This document shows positions 1-8,296 of a stretch of 64,000 nucleotides of DNA, in pieces (within the stretch, counting starts at the first letter, position 1; each line of letters opens with the position of its first letter). The stretch covers positions 60,190-124,189 of the forward strand of contig DATADX010000040.1 of assembly GCA_036258315.1 (NCBI GenBank), read 5' to 3'. Origin of the DNA: DASSYK01 sp036258315. GTDB lineage: Bacteria; Actinomycetota; Thermoleophilia; Solirubrobacterales; 70-9. The notes beneath the pieces were generated by a model that did no database searches, was not told the DNA's origin, and saw only the letters and a program-made list of their open reading frames with translations. The position numbers and the translations under genes are program-made.

Positions 1-336
1 CCGGAGGCTCGCCTCGAGCTTCGCGAGCCGTTCGCTGATCGAGCGCAGCTCGTCCTCGACGCGCCCGACGACGTCCGCGCTCGCCTCCTGCCCCTTGCGA
101 ACGACCTCCTGCCGGGCCCCCTGACCGCGCCGCACGACCTCCTCGCGGGCCTCCTGGCTGCGGCGGACGACCTCCTCGCGGGCCCCGCGCCCGCGCCGCG
201 CCACCTCGTCGAGGAGCTCCGACGCGCGCTCACGCGTATCGCCGGCCGAGCCGAGCGTGGCCGCGAAGGTGCTCTCGATCGCTTGCCGCAACGAGTCCGA
301 GACGCGTTTCTGGTCGTCCTGGCTGGAAGGGGTCAC
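1..336 (-). CDS. Coiled-coil repeat protein, phasin-like (partial, runs off window)
   Basis: The reading frame is open from a GTG at 336 down to base 1, giving 112 codons of the N-terminal part. After about 40 residues the protein becomes a run of near-identical 11-residue units of the form GAREEVVRRSQ (at least four), ending in a leucine/arginine helix. An 11-residue (hendecad) period is typical of right-handed or straight coiled coils and of amphipathic helices that lie on lipid or polyhydroxyalkanoate surfaces. No catalytic motif is visible. A second small coiled-coil gene lies at 1072-1398. Function is unknown; a granule- or membrane-associated structural protein is an inference. Its start is 27 bp from the divergent phosphorylase start. 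Confidence 0.65.
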   Translation of the reverse strand, partial: MTPSSQDDQKRVSDSLRQAIESTFAATLGSAGDTRERASELLDEVARRGRGAREEVVRRSQEAREEVVRRGQGARQEVVRKGQEASADVVGRVEDELRSISERLAKLEASLR

Positions 337-350
337 GGCGTTTCGAAGCG

Positions 351-356
351 TAGCGT
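351..356 (+). promoter_or_regulatory. -10 element (TAGCGT) for leaderless phosphorylase gene
   Basis: TAGCGT ends 7 nt before the GTG start at 364, the spacing expected when transcription begins at the start codon. There is no Shine-Dalgarno. It also lies close upstream of the divergent gene starting at 336. Confidence 0.45.
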
Positions 357-363
357 TAGCGCA

Positions 364-1050
364 GTGACCATCCACCTGCGACCGAGCGCGCCGATCGCGC
401 CCGACGTGCTCGTGCCCGGTGACCCGGCGCGGGCGATGGAGCTGGCGCAGCTGCTGCTCGTCGAACCGAAGATGCACAACCTCCACCGCGGGCTGTGGGG
501 CTACACCGGCGAGACGCCGGGTGGCCGGCCGCTCAGCGTGCAATCGACGGGGATGGGCGCCCCGAGCGCGGCGATCGTCCTGCACGAGCTCGCCGCGCTC
601 GGGGCCCGCCGGGCGATCCGGACGGGGACCTGCGGTGCGCTCGACGAGAGCCTGCGGCTGGGCGAGCTGCTGCGCGTCGAGGCGGCGCTGCCCGAGGACG
701 GGGTGAGCCGCAGCGCCGGCGCCGACGGCCCGGTCCGCGCCGATCCCGAGCTGTTCGCCCGCCTCGCCGCCGCCGGCGCGGGCGAGCCGGTGACGGTCGC
801 GACGAGCGACGTCTTCTACGAGGACACGGATGAGCCCCGCCGCCGCTGGGTCGCCGCGGGGGCGAGCGCCGTGGAGATGGAGACCGCGGCGCTGTACGTG
901 CTGGGCCGCCGGCTGGGGGTGGCGACGGCCTGCCTGCTCGTCGTCAGCGACGTCTTCCCCGGCGGGGAGCGCCGCCGGATCACCGATCCGGAGCTGGCAC
1001 GGTCCGTCGAGGCGATGGGCCGCGCCGCGGCCGCGGCCCTGGCGGACTGA
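364..1050 (+). CDS. deoD: Purine-nucleoside phosphorylase, DeoD type
   Basis: This 228-residue protein is a NP-I family nucleoside phosphorylase. It performs phosphorolysis of purine nucleosides to free base and (deoxy)ribose-1-phosphate in the cytoplasm as part of purine salvage. Visible motifs are the phosphate-binding PGDPARA near residue 18, GMGAPSA near residue 63, the RTGTCGA strand, and the nucleoside-binding VEMETAALYVLG near residue 170, followed by VVSDVF. In the C-terminal loop the usual catalytic Asp of hexameric PNPs appears as VSDVF, consistent with purine rather than uridine preference. GTG 364 is chosen because homology begins there (VTIHLRPS) and a TANNNT element lies 7 nt upstream. 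Uridine phosphorylase is the alternative assignment. Confidence 0.88.
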   Translation: MTIHLRPSAPIAPDVLVPGDPARAMELAQLLLVEPKMHNLHRGLWGYTGETPGGRPLSVQSTGMGAPSAAIVLHELAALGARRAIRTGTCGALDESLRLGELLRVEAALPEDGVSRSAGADGPVRADPELFARLAAAGAGEPVTVATSDVFYEDTDEPRRRWVAAGASAVEMETAALYVLGRRLGVATACLLVVSDVFPGGERRRITDPELARSVEAMGRAAAAALAD

Positions 1051-1071
1051 GGCCGAGCCTCGGACCGAGGC

Positions 1072-1398
1072 CTAACCTCCAGATGGGGTCGAGGGTCTGC
1101 GGTCACGGAGCTCCCGGAGCTCTTGGGTGAGGGCGTCGAGCTCGTCCTCGACGGACTCGAGCCGCTCGGAGACGGCCCGCAGGCGCCGCTCGAGCCGGTC
1201 GACGTCCCCCGCGCTCGGCACGTTCAGGCCGCGCATCGCCTGCGCACTGGCAGCCGAGGCACGCTCGCGCGCCTCCACGGCCACCTGCAGGGCCTGGTGG
1301 AACCACGGGTTGTCGAGCAGGATCTGGGCGAGCTCGCCGAGCGCACTGTCGGGGCGCGAGGGCTCGGGATCTCTGCTTCCTTCGACGGGTTCGTCCAT
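1072..1398 (-). CDS. Small coiled-coil protein, phasin-like
   Basis: This 108-residue protein has an acidic, Pro-rich head, a segment resembling PHA/phasin-type helices (ELAQILLDNPWFHQALQVAV), and a long C-terminal leucine-heptad coiled coil rich in Glu and Arg. It has no membrane segment or signal peptide. It resembles small granule-associated or poly(3-hydroxyalkanoate)-linked proteins of actinobacteria, but no diagnostic motif proves this. With the hendecad-repeat gene at the window edge it brackets the phosphorylase gene, so the two coiled-coil proteins may be functionally related. The role is not known. Confidence 0.65.
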   Translation of the reverse strand: MDEPVEGSRDPEPSRPDSALGELAQILLDNPWFHQALQVAVEARERASAASAQAMRGLNVPSAGDVDRLERRLRAVSERLESVEDELDALTQELRELRDRRPSTPSGG

Positions 1399-1438
1399 CG
1401 CGTCGGCGCCAGCCTAGAGCAGGAGCGGCCGGGTCGAG

Positions 1439-1444
1439 TAGTGT
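1439..1444 (+). promoter_or_regulatory. -10 element (TAGTGT) upstream of cell-wall enzyme leader
   Basis: TAGTGT ends 7 nt before an ATG at 1452. That spacing would start an mRNA on a short upstream ORF that precedes the hydrolase gene. Confidence 0.35.
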
Positions 1445-1451
1445 CCCGGGC

Positions 1452-1505
1452 ATGCAGGCTCTCGCATGCAGGTTCCCCGTTGCGCCGGGGGAATCCAGCC
1501 AGTAG
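1452..1505 (+). CDS. Possible 17-codon leaderless upstream ORF
   Basis: ATG at 1452 opens a 17-residue frame (MQALACRFPVAPGESSQ) that stops 34 nt before the hydrolase start. It sits at leaderless distance from a TAGTGT box and contains a short stem-loop. Nothing proves translation, so it is listed as a possible regulatory leader peptide. Confidence 0.25.
   Translation: MQALACRFPVAPGESSQ
1473..1493 (+). promoter_or_regulatory. Stem-loop in 5' leader of cell-wall enzyme
   Basis: TTCCCC at 1473-1478 pairs with GGGGAA at 1488-1493 around a 9-nt loop. Just upstream CATGCAGG occurs twice (1451-1458 and 1465-1472). It lies between a predicted -10 and the ATG at 1540. It could be an attenuator or an RNA element, but it matches no riboswitch class I can confirm. 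Confidence 0.3.
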
Positions 1506-1539
1506 CGTTCTCCATGCCTGTGGGCGGGGACTCGGAGAG

Positions 1540-3999
1540 ATGACGAAGAAGCTTCTACTAACTCTGTCGCTCGGCATTTCGCTTGCGGTGATCGCCGCGG
1601 GCACGGCAATGTCCCTCGACCTCGGGAACGGGGTGGCGGTCGACGTTCCGCCCGGCGGCGTCCTCCCCCAGTGCGCGGACCTGAGCGACAACGACGGCGA
1701 CGGCCTCGTCGACCTCGGCGACTCCGGCTGCTCGGGCCCCCTCGACACGAGCGAGTACAACGCGGCGGCTCCGCCCCCGAGCAGCGGCGGCGGCTCCACC
1801 GGGGGCGGCGGCTCCACCGGCGGCGGCTCCACCGGCGGCGGCGGCGGCTCGACGGGCGGCGGCGGCCAGCTCGGCCCCGGTGTTCCCGGCGGCAAGGGCG
1901 GCGTCAAGCCGGCCCCGGGCAAGACCGGAGCCAACGCCCCGGGCAAGGGCCTGTTCGGCCAGAAGGTCCCGAAGGGGGGCAAGGGAACCGTCAAGGCCGA
2001 GCGCGAGAAGATCGAGGCGCCCCCGCTCCGCAATCCCGACGGCACGCCCTCCAACAGCAACCCCGGGCTGACCATCGCCCAGTTCGGCGCCGCCCCGATC
2101 GGCGTCCCCAACTTCGTCATCGACCAGTTCGAGATCCCGCCGTTCCTGCTGCCGATCTACCAGGCCTGCGGGACCGAGTACGGGATCCCCTGGCAGGTGC
2201 TGGCGTCGATCAACCGGATCGAGACGGCGTTCGGGACGAACCTCAACGTCTCCTCGGCCGGGGCGCTCGGTTGGATGCAGTTCATCCCCTCCTCGTGGCA
2301 GGCCTATGGGGTCGACGCCAACGAGGACGGCCGCAAGGACCCCTACAACCCTGTCGACGCGATCTGCGCCGCGGCCCGCTACCTGAAGGCGGCCGGCGGC
2401 TCCGAGAACCTCCGCGACGCGATCTTCGCCTACAACCACGCCGACTGGTACGTCGACGAGGTCCTCCTCTACGCGAACCAGTACGCGAAGCTCCCCGACG
2501 ACCTCGTCGGCTCGCTGACCGGGCTCACCGAGGGCGCCCACTTCCCCGTCGCCGCCGACGCCCGCTACGCCGACGACATCTCCGAGCGCGAGGCGATGAA
2601 GCGAGCGACCACCGGCCGCGCCACCGCCGGCAACGCCGCCGACGTGATCTCCGACTCCCCGACCCGCCGAGGTATCGACATCTACTCGAGGGTCAACGCT
2701 CCAGTCGTCGCCGTGAACGACGGCGTGATCCAGAAGATGGGCGAGAGCCCGAAGCTCGGCAAGTTCATCGTCCTGCTCGATGCGTACGGCAATCGCTACA
2801 CCTACGCCCAGCTCGGCCAGCTCTCCGATGCCTACCCCGTCCCCAAGCAGCGCGCGCTGACGGCGCAGGACTTCAAGCTGGTCAGCCCCAAGCAGGACGC
2901 GGAGCCCTCGGCCCCCGCCAGCTCCGGTGACAACGGCGCGGCGCCCCCGAAGGCGGCCGCCGATCGAGCCGGCCCGAGGAGGCCCGTGAACAGCGAGGAG
3001 CTGCGCGAGCGGCTGTTCGCGCTTCCCGAGCGGCCGGCCAACGTCGACCGGGCGAGCGTCTCAGGCCAGCTCGACAGCCTGCTCGGCGCCAAGGTGCCAG
3101 CGTACGAGACCTTCAAGAGCTACTTCTCCGGCGTCTTCAAGTTCGACGCGAAGACGATGGAGCTGCGCCGGCTCAAGGTCGGCTCCAAGGTGACCGGCGG
3201 CACCGTGCTCGGCCGGATCGGCCGGACGAGCCCCGGCGCCCCACACGTCAACTTCGCGATCCAGCCGGCCGGGCGCGGCGCCCCGAAGATCGACCCGAAG
3301 CCGATCCTCGACGGCTGGAAGCTGCTCGAGACCACGGCGATCTACCGCGCCGCGGGCAAGGACCCGTTCGGGGGCACCGAAGCGACGATCGGCCAGGTGC
3401 TGTTGATGAGCAAGGCCACCCTGCAGCAGCGGGTGCTCGCCGACCCGCGTCTCGAGATCTATTCCTGCGGGCGCACTGACATCGAGACCGGCCAGATCGA
3501 CCGCCGCGTCCTCGCCTCGCTCGAGTACCTGGTCGAGCGCGGCTACCGGCTCACGATCACCTCCCTGAAGTGCGGGCACAGCTACTACACGAGCTCCGGC
3601 AACGTCTCGGCGCATTCCTCGGGCAACGCGGTCGACATCGCCCAGGTGAACGGGCTGCCGATCCTGGGCAACCAGGGGAAGGGCTCGATCACCGAGGCCG
3701 TCGTCCGCGACCTCCTGCAGCTGCAGGGGACGATGCTCCCCGCGCAGATCATCACCCTGATGGACCTCGGCGGCCCGACCTTCGCGATGGGCGACCACGA
3801 CGACCACATCCACGTCGGCTACACCCCGACCGCCGGGGCCGGCGAGGGCTTCCAGCAGCTCGCCCAGGTGCTGAAGCCCGAGCAGTGGGAGCGCCTGATC
3901 GACCGCCTCGGCGAGATCGAGAACCCGAAGGTCCCGGCGAAGCCGTCCGACGCCTCGCTCCCGGCCGACCGCGGCTCGGCGGCGCACCGCGGCGAGTAG
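1540..3999 (+). CDS. Secreted three-module cell-wall enzyme: lytic transglycosylase + M23-like + M15-like
   Basis: This 819-residue exported protein starts at ATG 1540 with a GGAGAG just upstream; MTKKLLLTLSLGISLAVIAAG is a signal peptide. A calcium-loop-like Cys-flanked segment (DNDGDGLVDLGDSGC) follows, then a Gly/Ser-repeat linker at about residues 80-125. Residues about 205-320 are a soluble lytic transglycosylase domain with catalytic Glu in INRIETAFG and the ALGWMQFIPSSW motif. Residues about 375-590 resemble a LytM/M23 fold, but the zinc-binding HxxxD and HxH are degenerate (GIDIYS, HVNF). Residues about 627-770 show an M15-like carboxypeptidase signature (SAHSSGNAVD and DHDDHIHVGY). 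It probably cuts glycan strands and trims peptide stems during envelope remodelling. The M15 assignment rests on motif spacing only. Confidence 0.85.
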   Translation: MTKKLLLTLSLGISLAVIAAGTAMSLDLGNGVAVDVPPGGVLPQCADLSDNDGDGLVDLGDSGCSGPLDTSEYNAAAPPPSSGGGSTGGGGSTGGGSTGGGGGSTGGGGQLGPGVPGGKGGVKPAPGKTGANAPGKGLFGQKVPKGGKGTVKAEREKIEAPPLRNPDGTPSNSNPGLTIAQFGAAPIGVPNFVIDQFEIPPFLLPIYQACGTEYGIPWQVLASINRIETAFGTNLNVSSAGALGWMQFIPSSWQAYGVDANEDGRKDPYNPVDAICAAARYLKAAGGSENLRDAIFAYNHADWYVDEVLLYANQYAKLPDDLVGSLTGLTEGAHFPVAADARYADDISEREAMKRATTGRATAGNAADVISDSPTRRGIDIYSRVNAPVVAVNDGVIQKMGESPKLGKFIVLLDAYGNRYTYAQLGQLSDAYPVPKQRALTAQDFKLVSPKQDAEPSAPASSGDNGAAPPKAAADRAGPRRPVNSEELRERLFALPERPANVDRASVSGQLDSLLGAKVPAYETFKSYFSGVFKFDAKTMELRRLKVGSKVTGGTVLGRIGRTSPGAPHVNFAIQPAGRGAPKIDPKPILDGWKLLETTAIYRAAGKDPFGGTEATIGQVLLMSKATLQQRVLADPRLEIYSCGRTDIETGQIDRRVLASLEYLVERGYRLTITSLKCGHSYYTSSGNVSAHSSGNAVDIAQVNGLPILGNQGKGSITEAVVRDLLQLQGTMLPAQIITLMDLGGPTFAMGDHDDHIHVGYTPTAGAGEGFQQLAQVLKPEQWERLIDRLGEIENPKVPAKPSDASLPADRGSAAHRGE

Positions 4000-4008
4000 C
4001 GCGGCCCG

Positions 4009-4725
4009 CTGGCGCTCCTTCCCTTCGTCCAGCTCGAGTTCGCCGGCCTGATCGGCCTCCCCGACGGGCGCTTCCTGGCCCGCGACGATGACATCGAGCG
4101 CGTCCTGATCGTGCAGGCGCTGGGGGCGCCGCGGCCGCGGCGCTCGCGGCGCCGGCGCCCGCGCGCGGTCGAGCCCTCCGAGGGAGCCGTGTCCGTGCCG
4201 GTCACGCGGCTCACGGTCACCGCGGGCGTCGCCTTCGAGGGCCGCGCAGCCGCGACGGCCTGGCTCGAGTCGGCGACCGGCGACGCCGCCGGGCGCGCGG
4301 CCGAGGTCCGCGCCGCGATGAAGCTCGTCAACCGCGCTCTCGCCGCGCTGCGGGCGGGAGCCGGCGACCCGCTCGTGCAGGACGTCGGCGCCACGCGCGC
4401 GCTCGCGATCAGGATCGGCTTCGGCGAGGGCGAGCAGTTGGCCGAAGGCGAGTGGAGCGAGGCGCGCGAGCTGCCGCCGCCGCGCCGGGGCCGGCTCGAG
4501 GACGTCGGCCCGCAGTCGCGGGTGGCCGCGGTGCTCGCCGGGCGGGATCAGGTCCACCCCGCCGAGACGCTGCTCCTGCGGGCGCGCCTCGACGCGGAGC
4601 TTGGCCGCGAGGCCGAGGCGAGGTACGGGCTCGGGGCGGCGCGCGCGGCGCTCGCCGACCACCCGCCAGGCGAGGGCGACCGCATCGCCGCTCAGATCGC
4701 GGAGCTCGAGCGGCGGCTCGGGTGA
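4009..4725 (+). CDS. Conserved-looking hypothetical protein, start uncertain (CTG?)
   Basis: The frame follows the stop of the cell-wall enzyme in the same phase. The segment LALLPFVQLEFAGLIGLPDGRFL before the first ATG/GTG (GTG 4111) reads like a genuine folded N-terminus, yet the only possible initiation codons for it are CTG 4009 and other CTGs. The remainder is an Arg-rich linker, a central segment, and an Ala/Leu/Glu-rich C-terminal helical region of about 70 residues. No known domain is recognised and no membrane segment is present. If GTG 4111 is used the protein is 204 residues; from CTG 4009 it is 238. It precedes recQ by 76 bp. Function is unknown. Confidence 0.5.
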   Translation: MALLPFVQLEFAGLIGLPDGRFLARDDDIERVLIVQALGAPRPRRSRRRRPRAVEPSEGAVSVPVTRLTVTAGVAFEGRAAATAWLESATGDAAGRAAEVRAAMKLVNRALAALRAGAGDPLVQDVGATRALAIRIGFGEGEQLAEGEWSEARELPPPRRGRLEDVGPQSRVAAVLAGRDQVHPAETLLLRARLDAELGREAEARYGLGAARAALADHPPGEGDRIAAQIAELERRLG

Positions 4726-4801
4726 CGAGGGGCAAACCGAAGCGTCACCGGAGGAGCCCGCGTGGCGCGCCGTCCAGCTCGCGCCGTAGGCTCGCCGGTC
4801 G

Positions 4802-6655
4802 ATGAGCGCTCCTCCCCCTCGGAACCCGACCCTGTTCGGCGAGCAGGAGGAGGCGCAGCGCGCGCTGCACGGCCTCGAAGGGCTCCTCCCCGTTTCGCGC
4901 CCGAGGCGCACCTTTCAGGGGCCGCGCGAGCCCGAGGCGCTGCTGGCCCACTACGGCCTCGCCGGGTTTCGCCCCGGGCAGCGCGACGCGGTCGCGGCAG
5001 CGCTCGCCGGGCGGGACGCCCTGGTCGTGATGCCGACCGGCGGCGGCAAGAGCCTCTGCTACCAGCTCCCCGGCCTCGCCGGCGAGGAGCTGACGATCGT
5101 CGTCAGCCCCCTGATCGCGCTGATGGCGGATCAGGTCAAGCGGCTGGCGGCGGGCGGCCACCCCGCGGTGATGCTGGCCTCCGGCCTCGCCCAGGAGCAG
5201 TCCAGGGCGGCCCTCGAGGCCGTCTCCAACGGCCGTGCGCGGATCGTCTACTGCTCGCCGGAGCGCTTCGGCTCGGTCGCGTTCCTCGAGGCGATCGGCC
5301 GGCGCCCGGTCGACCTGTTCGCGATCGACGAGGCTCACTGCGTCTCCGAGTGGGGACACGACTTCCGGCCGGACTACCTGCGCCTGCCGCGGGCGGTCGA
5401 GCGGCTCGGGCGTCCGGCGATCATGGCCTGCACCGCCACCGCCACCCCTCAGGTCGCGACCGAGATCGAGCAGCGGCTCGGGCTGCGCGATCCGCTCCGG
5501 GTCAGCTCCGGCTTCGACCGGCCCAATCTCTCCTTCGACACGGTCACCTTCGAGGGCAAGGGGGCGAGGGCGCGCAAGCTCGCCCTACTCGCGCACGGCC
5601 TCGCCGACCCCGGCAACCGGACCGCGATCGTCTACTGCGGCACGCGCCGCGACACCGAGGAGGTCGGCGAGGCTCTCCGCGGCCGGGGGCTCGCCGCCGT
5701 CGCCTACCACGCCGGAATGGAGCCCGACGAGCGCGCCTCCGCCCAGCACCGGTTCATGTCGGGCGACGCCGACGTGGTCGTCGCGACCAACGCCTTCGGG
5801 ATGGGCGTCGACAAGGCCGAGGTCCGCTCGGTGTGGCACTGGGCGATCCCGACGAGCGTCGAGGCCTACTACCAGGAGGCGGGGCGCGCCGGGCGCGACG
5901 GGCTCCCGGCGCGGGCGGTCCTGCTCGCGATGCGCTCGGACCTCGGCCGGCTGGTCCGGTTCATCGAGCTGCGCAGCGTCGACCCGGCGGCCGTCGAAGC
6001 GAGGCTGGCGGCGATGCGGCGCGAGGCGGGCGCCGCGGGGGAGCTCACGATCGAGAGCCCGCGCCGCGACGAGGACCGAATCGCACTCGCCGTAGCCGAG
6101 CGCGCGGGCGCCTGCTCGGTCGAGCCCGCCCCCGGCGGCAGGCTCGTCGTCGACCTCACCGGCGAGCCGAGCACGGCCAAGATCGGCGCGGCCTGCCGGC
6201 TGGCGCGCGACCGCAGCTGGCGCGCCTATCGCGCCGTCGAGGCGTTCAGCTTCTCGCGCACGTGCCGCCGCCGCTCGCTGCTCGACCACTTCGGCGACTC
6301 CTCCCCGGGGCAACCGACGGGGCGTTGCTGTGACGTCTGCGAATCCGCTTCCTGGCTTCCCGACCCGGCCACGATCCCGGCGCTCGGCGGCCGGCGGCGG
6401 GCGAAGCGCACGCCCGCCCCCGCCGCGGAGCTGACGACCGCCGACGCGGAGCTGCTCGAGGTGCTGCGCTCGTGGCGGCTGCGCGCCGCCGCCGGCAAGC
6501 CCGCCTACACGGTCGCCAACAACGCGACTCTGGCGGCGATCGCCGGCTCCCGCCCCGCGGATACGGCCGCGCTGGAAGCGATCAAGGGCATCGGGCCCGC
6601 CTTCATCAGGCGACATGCCGACGACGTGCTCGCGCTCGTCGCCGAGGCCGCCTAG
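4802..6655 (+). CDS. recQ: ATP-dependent DNA helicase RecQ
   Basis: This 617-residue superfamily-2 3'-5' DNA helicase acts in recombination and fork repair. Motif I is MPTGGGKSLCYQLP (residues 77-90), motif II is the DEAH box followed by the RecQ-specific aromatic loop (DEAHCVSEWGHDFRPDY), and motif III is TATATP. Motif VI is in YYQEAGRAGRDG. A zinc-binding cluster (Cys in FSRTCRRRS and the RCCDVC group) and a C-terminal HRDC domain (about residues 540-617, KGIGPAFIRRHADDVLALV) are both present. About 50 residues of N-terminal extension precede the helicase core. TAGGCT lies 9 nt before the ATG, so the transcript may be leaderless. Confidence 0.95.
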   Translation: MSAPPPRNPTLFGEQEEAQRALHGLEGLLPVSRPRRTFQGPREPEALLAHYGLAGFRPGQRDAVAAALAGRDALVVMPTGGGKSLCYQLPGLAGEELTIVVSPLIALMADQVKRLAAGGHPAVMLASGLAQEQSRAALEAVSNGRARIVYCSPERFGSVAFLEAIGRRPVDLFAIDEAHCVSEWGHDFRPDYLRLPRAVERLGRPAIMACTATATPQVATEIEQRLGLRDPLRVSSGFDRPNLSFDTVTFEGKGARARKLALLAHGLADPGNRTAIVYCGTRRDTEEVGEALRGRGLAAVAYHAGMEPDERASAQHRFMSGDADVVVATNAFGMGVDKAEVRSVWHWAIPTSVEAYYQEAGRAGRDGLPARAVLLAMRSDLGRLVRFIELRSVDPAAVEARLAAMRREAGAAGELTIESPRRDEDRIALAVAERAGACSVEPAPGGRLVVDLTGEPSTAKIGAACRLARDRSWRAYRAVEAFSFSRTCRRRSLLDHFGDSSPGQPTGRCCDVCESASWLPDPATIPALGGRRRAKRTPAPAAELTTADAELLEVLRSWRLRAAAGKPAYTVANNATLAAIAGSRPADTAALEAIKGIGPAFIRRHADDVLALVAEAA

Positions 6656-8296
6656 CTAGCAGCTGAGCTTCGTCGCCGTGCCGTCCGGGCAGCGGTCCCT
6701 GCCCGAATCGCCGCGGAGCTCGTCGTGCCCCGAGCGGCCGTCGAGGACGTCGTTGCCCTCGCGCCCGATGATCAGGTCGATGCCGCCGTTGCCGGTGAGG
6801 ACGTCGGAGTTGCGCGATCCCTCGAGCACCTCGAGATCGTTCTGAACTCGCGTCGGGTTGCAGCCGCCGGCGCCGCGCCGGACGGCGGTTCCGCCGAGCT
6901 TTGCGATCACGCCGGCACCCTCGCCGGCCTGCGCGAAGCCGGCGACGTCGGCGCCGCCGGCGCCGCCGGCGTAGGTGTGTCCCGCGCAGGCGTCGTCGGT
7001 GGCGAGGTTGTCGTTCCCAGCGCCGCCGCTGAGCAGATCCCCGCCGCCGGGCCGCCCGGCGAGCGCGTCGTCGCCGCGTCCGCCCATCAGCCTGTCGGCC
7101 CCGGTCTCGCCCGGGAACAGCAGGTCGGCGCCGGGGCCGCCATTCAGCACGTCGTTGCCGGTGCCGCCGTCGCCCTTGACGCCGGTCGTCAGCGACAGCC
7201 CGGCGCCGACGCTGAACAGGTCGTTGCCGGGACCGCCCCAGAGCAGCACGTAGCCGAACTCCGGGCCGCCGCTCGAGCACGCGACGCCGCCTCCCGCCGG
7301 CGCGCAGCCGGGGCCCGCGCTGAACAAGCTCCCAGCCACCTGGACGCTGCCGCCGCTGGCGCTGACCGTGAGGCTCTCGTTGCCGCTGCCGCCGATCAGC
7401 ATCAGGCCCGGGTCGGGGCTGCCGCTGTCCGCGACGAATGCGACCGGCGCGGCTGGGACGCCGCCGCAGGCGATGCTCGCGAATCCGCTGCATGCATCAC
7501 CGCCGCCGTTGCCGCGCACGAATCCGATCCCGGCCCCCTTCAGGGCGTCGTCGAAGGCGGAGCCGATCAGATTCTCCATCCCGGTCACGGTGCCTTCCCG
7601 CGAGTCGTCGCCCGCCGCGACCCCGCCGGCAAGGTCGACGCTGACCCCGTCCAGGGTGGGGAGTGGCCCGGGCGGCGTCGCGGTCGCGAAGCTGAGCGTG
7701 TCGGTCCCCGCGCCGCCGAGGTACTTGTCCTGGTTCGTGTCGCCACGGACCCAGTCGTCGCCGGAGCCGCCGTCCAGGCGGTCGATCCCGTGGCCGCCGA
7801 CGAGCAGATCGTTGCCCCCGTCGCCGAACAGGTCGTCGTCCTGGATCTCGCCGAACAGCCGGTCGTCGCCCTCGCCGCCGTGGATGCTCTCTCCGCCGCC
7901 GCCGCCGATCACCCCGTCGGCTCCGGCCCCCGCGAAGACCTTTCCCGAACCGGGGCCCTCGTCGATGAAGTCGTCGCCGCTTCCGCCGAACACCTTGTCG
8001 CGGCCGGTGCCGGCGGAGATCCGGTCGTTGCCGGGTCCGCCGCAGACGATGTCCTTGTTGCGCTTGGCGATGATCACGTCGTCGCCCGCGCCGGCGACGA
8101 TCACCTGCGGGCCCTTCTTCCCGGCCTTGATCACGTTGTCGCCGCCACCGCCGACCACGTCCGCCTTGCGCCCGCCGCACTTCGCCGCCTGAGCCTGCGC
8201 GGGCCCCACGGTCCAGACAGCGAAGATCGCGATCGCCGCGACCGCCGCCGCGCAGGCGGCGGTCGCACTCGATCTACTTGAAGTCTGTCCCGCCAC
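6656..8296 (-). CDS. Secreted RTX-like calcium-binding repeat protein
   Basis: This 546-residue exported protein has a signal peptide ending near AQAQA, then about 20 copies of glycine/aspartate nonapeptide repeats (GGxGxDxL/V type, such as GGSGDDFID and GGPGNDRIS). These form calcium-loaded parallel beta-rolls in RTX and haemolysin-type proteins. Repeats cover most of the chain and are interrupted at about residues 190-370 by non-repeat beta segments. No protease, lipase or adenylate cyclase domain is present, so it is probably a surface or extracellular structural/adhesive protein. GTG 8296 is preferred over the upstream GTG 8323 because AGGAGGG lies 5 nt before it. Its stop is 1 bp from the end of the convergent recQ. 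Confidence 0.8.
   Translation of the reverse strand: MAGQTSSRSSATAACAAAVAAIAIFAVWTVGPAQAQAAKCGGRKADVVGGGGDNVIKAGKKGPQVIVAGAGDDVIIAKRNKDIVCGGPGNDRISAGTGRDKVFGGSGDDFIDEGPGSGKVFAGAGADGVIGGGGGESIHGGEGDDRLFGEIQDDDLFGDGGNDLLVGGHGIDRLDGGSGDDWVRGDTNQDKYLGGAGTDTLSFATATPPGPLPTLDGVSVDLAGGVAAGDDSREGTVTGMENLIGSAFDDALKGAGIGFVRGNGGGDACSGFASIACGGVPAAPVAFVADSGSPDPGLMLIGGSGNESLTVSASGGSVQVAGSLFSAGPGCAPAGGGVACSSGGPEFGYVLLWGGPGNDLFSVGAGLSLTTGVKGDGGTGNDVLNGGPGADLLFPGETGADRLMGGRGDDALAGRPGGGDLLSGGAGNDNLATDDACAGHTYAGGAGGADVAGFAQAGEGAGVIAKLGGTAVRRGAGGCNPTRVQNDLEVLEGSRNSDVLTGNGGIDLIIGREGNDVLDGRSGHDELRGDSGRDRCPDGTATKLSC

Noticed and set aside
1471..1500. CRISPR-like hairpin unit (GTTCCCC...GGGGAA)
   Set aside because: It occurs once; no second repeat or spacer pattern and no cas gene in the window.
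1558..2541. 327-codon minus-strand frame opposite the cell-wall enzyme
   Set aside because: Antisense shadow with no motif; the plus strand carries a clear signal peptide and transglycosylase domain.
3061..4911. 616-codon open frame on the minus strand opposite the cell-wall enzyme and the next gene
   Set aside because: Low-complexity Arg/Ala/Gly/Pro-rich translation typical of the antisense frame of high-GC genes; real domains are on the plus strand.
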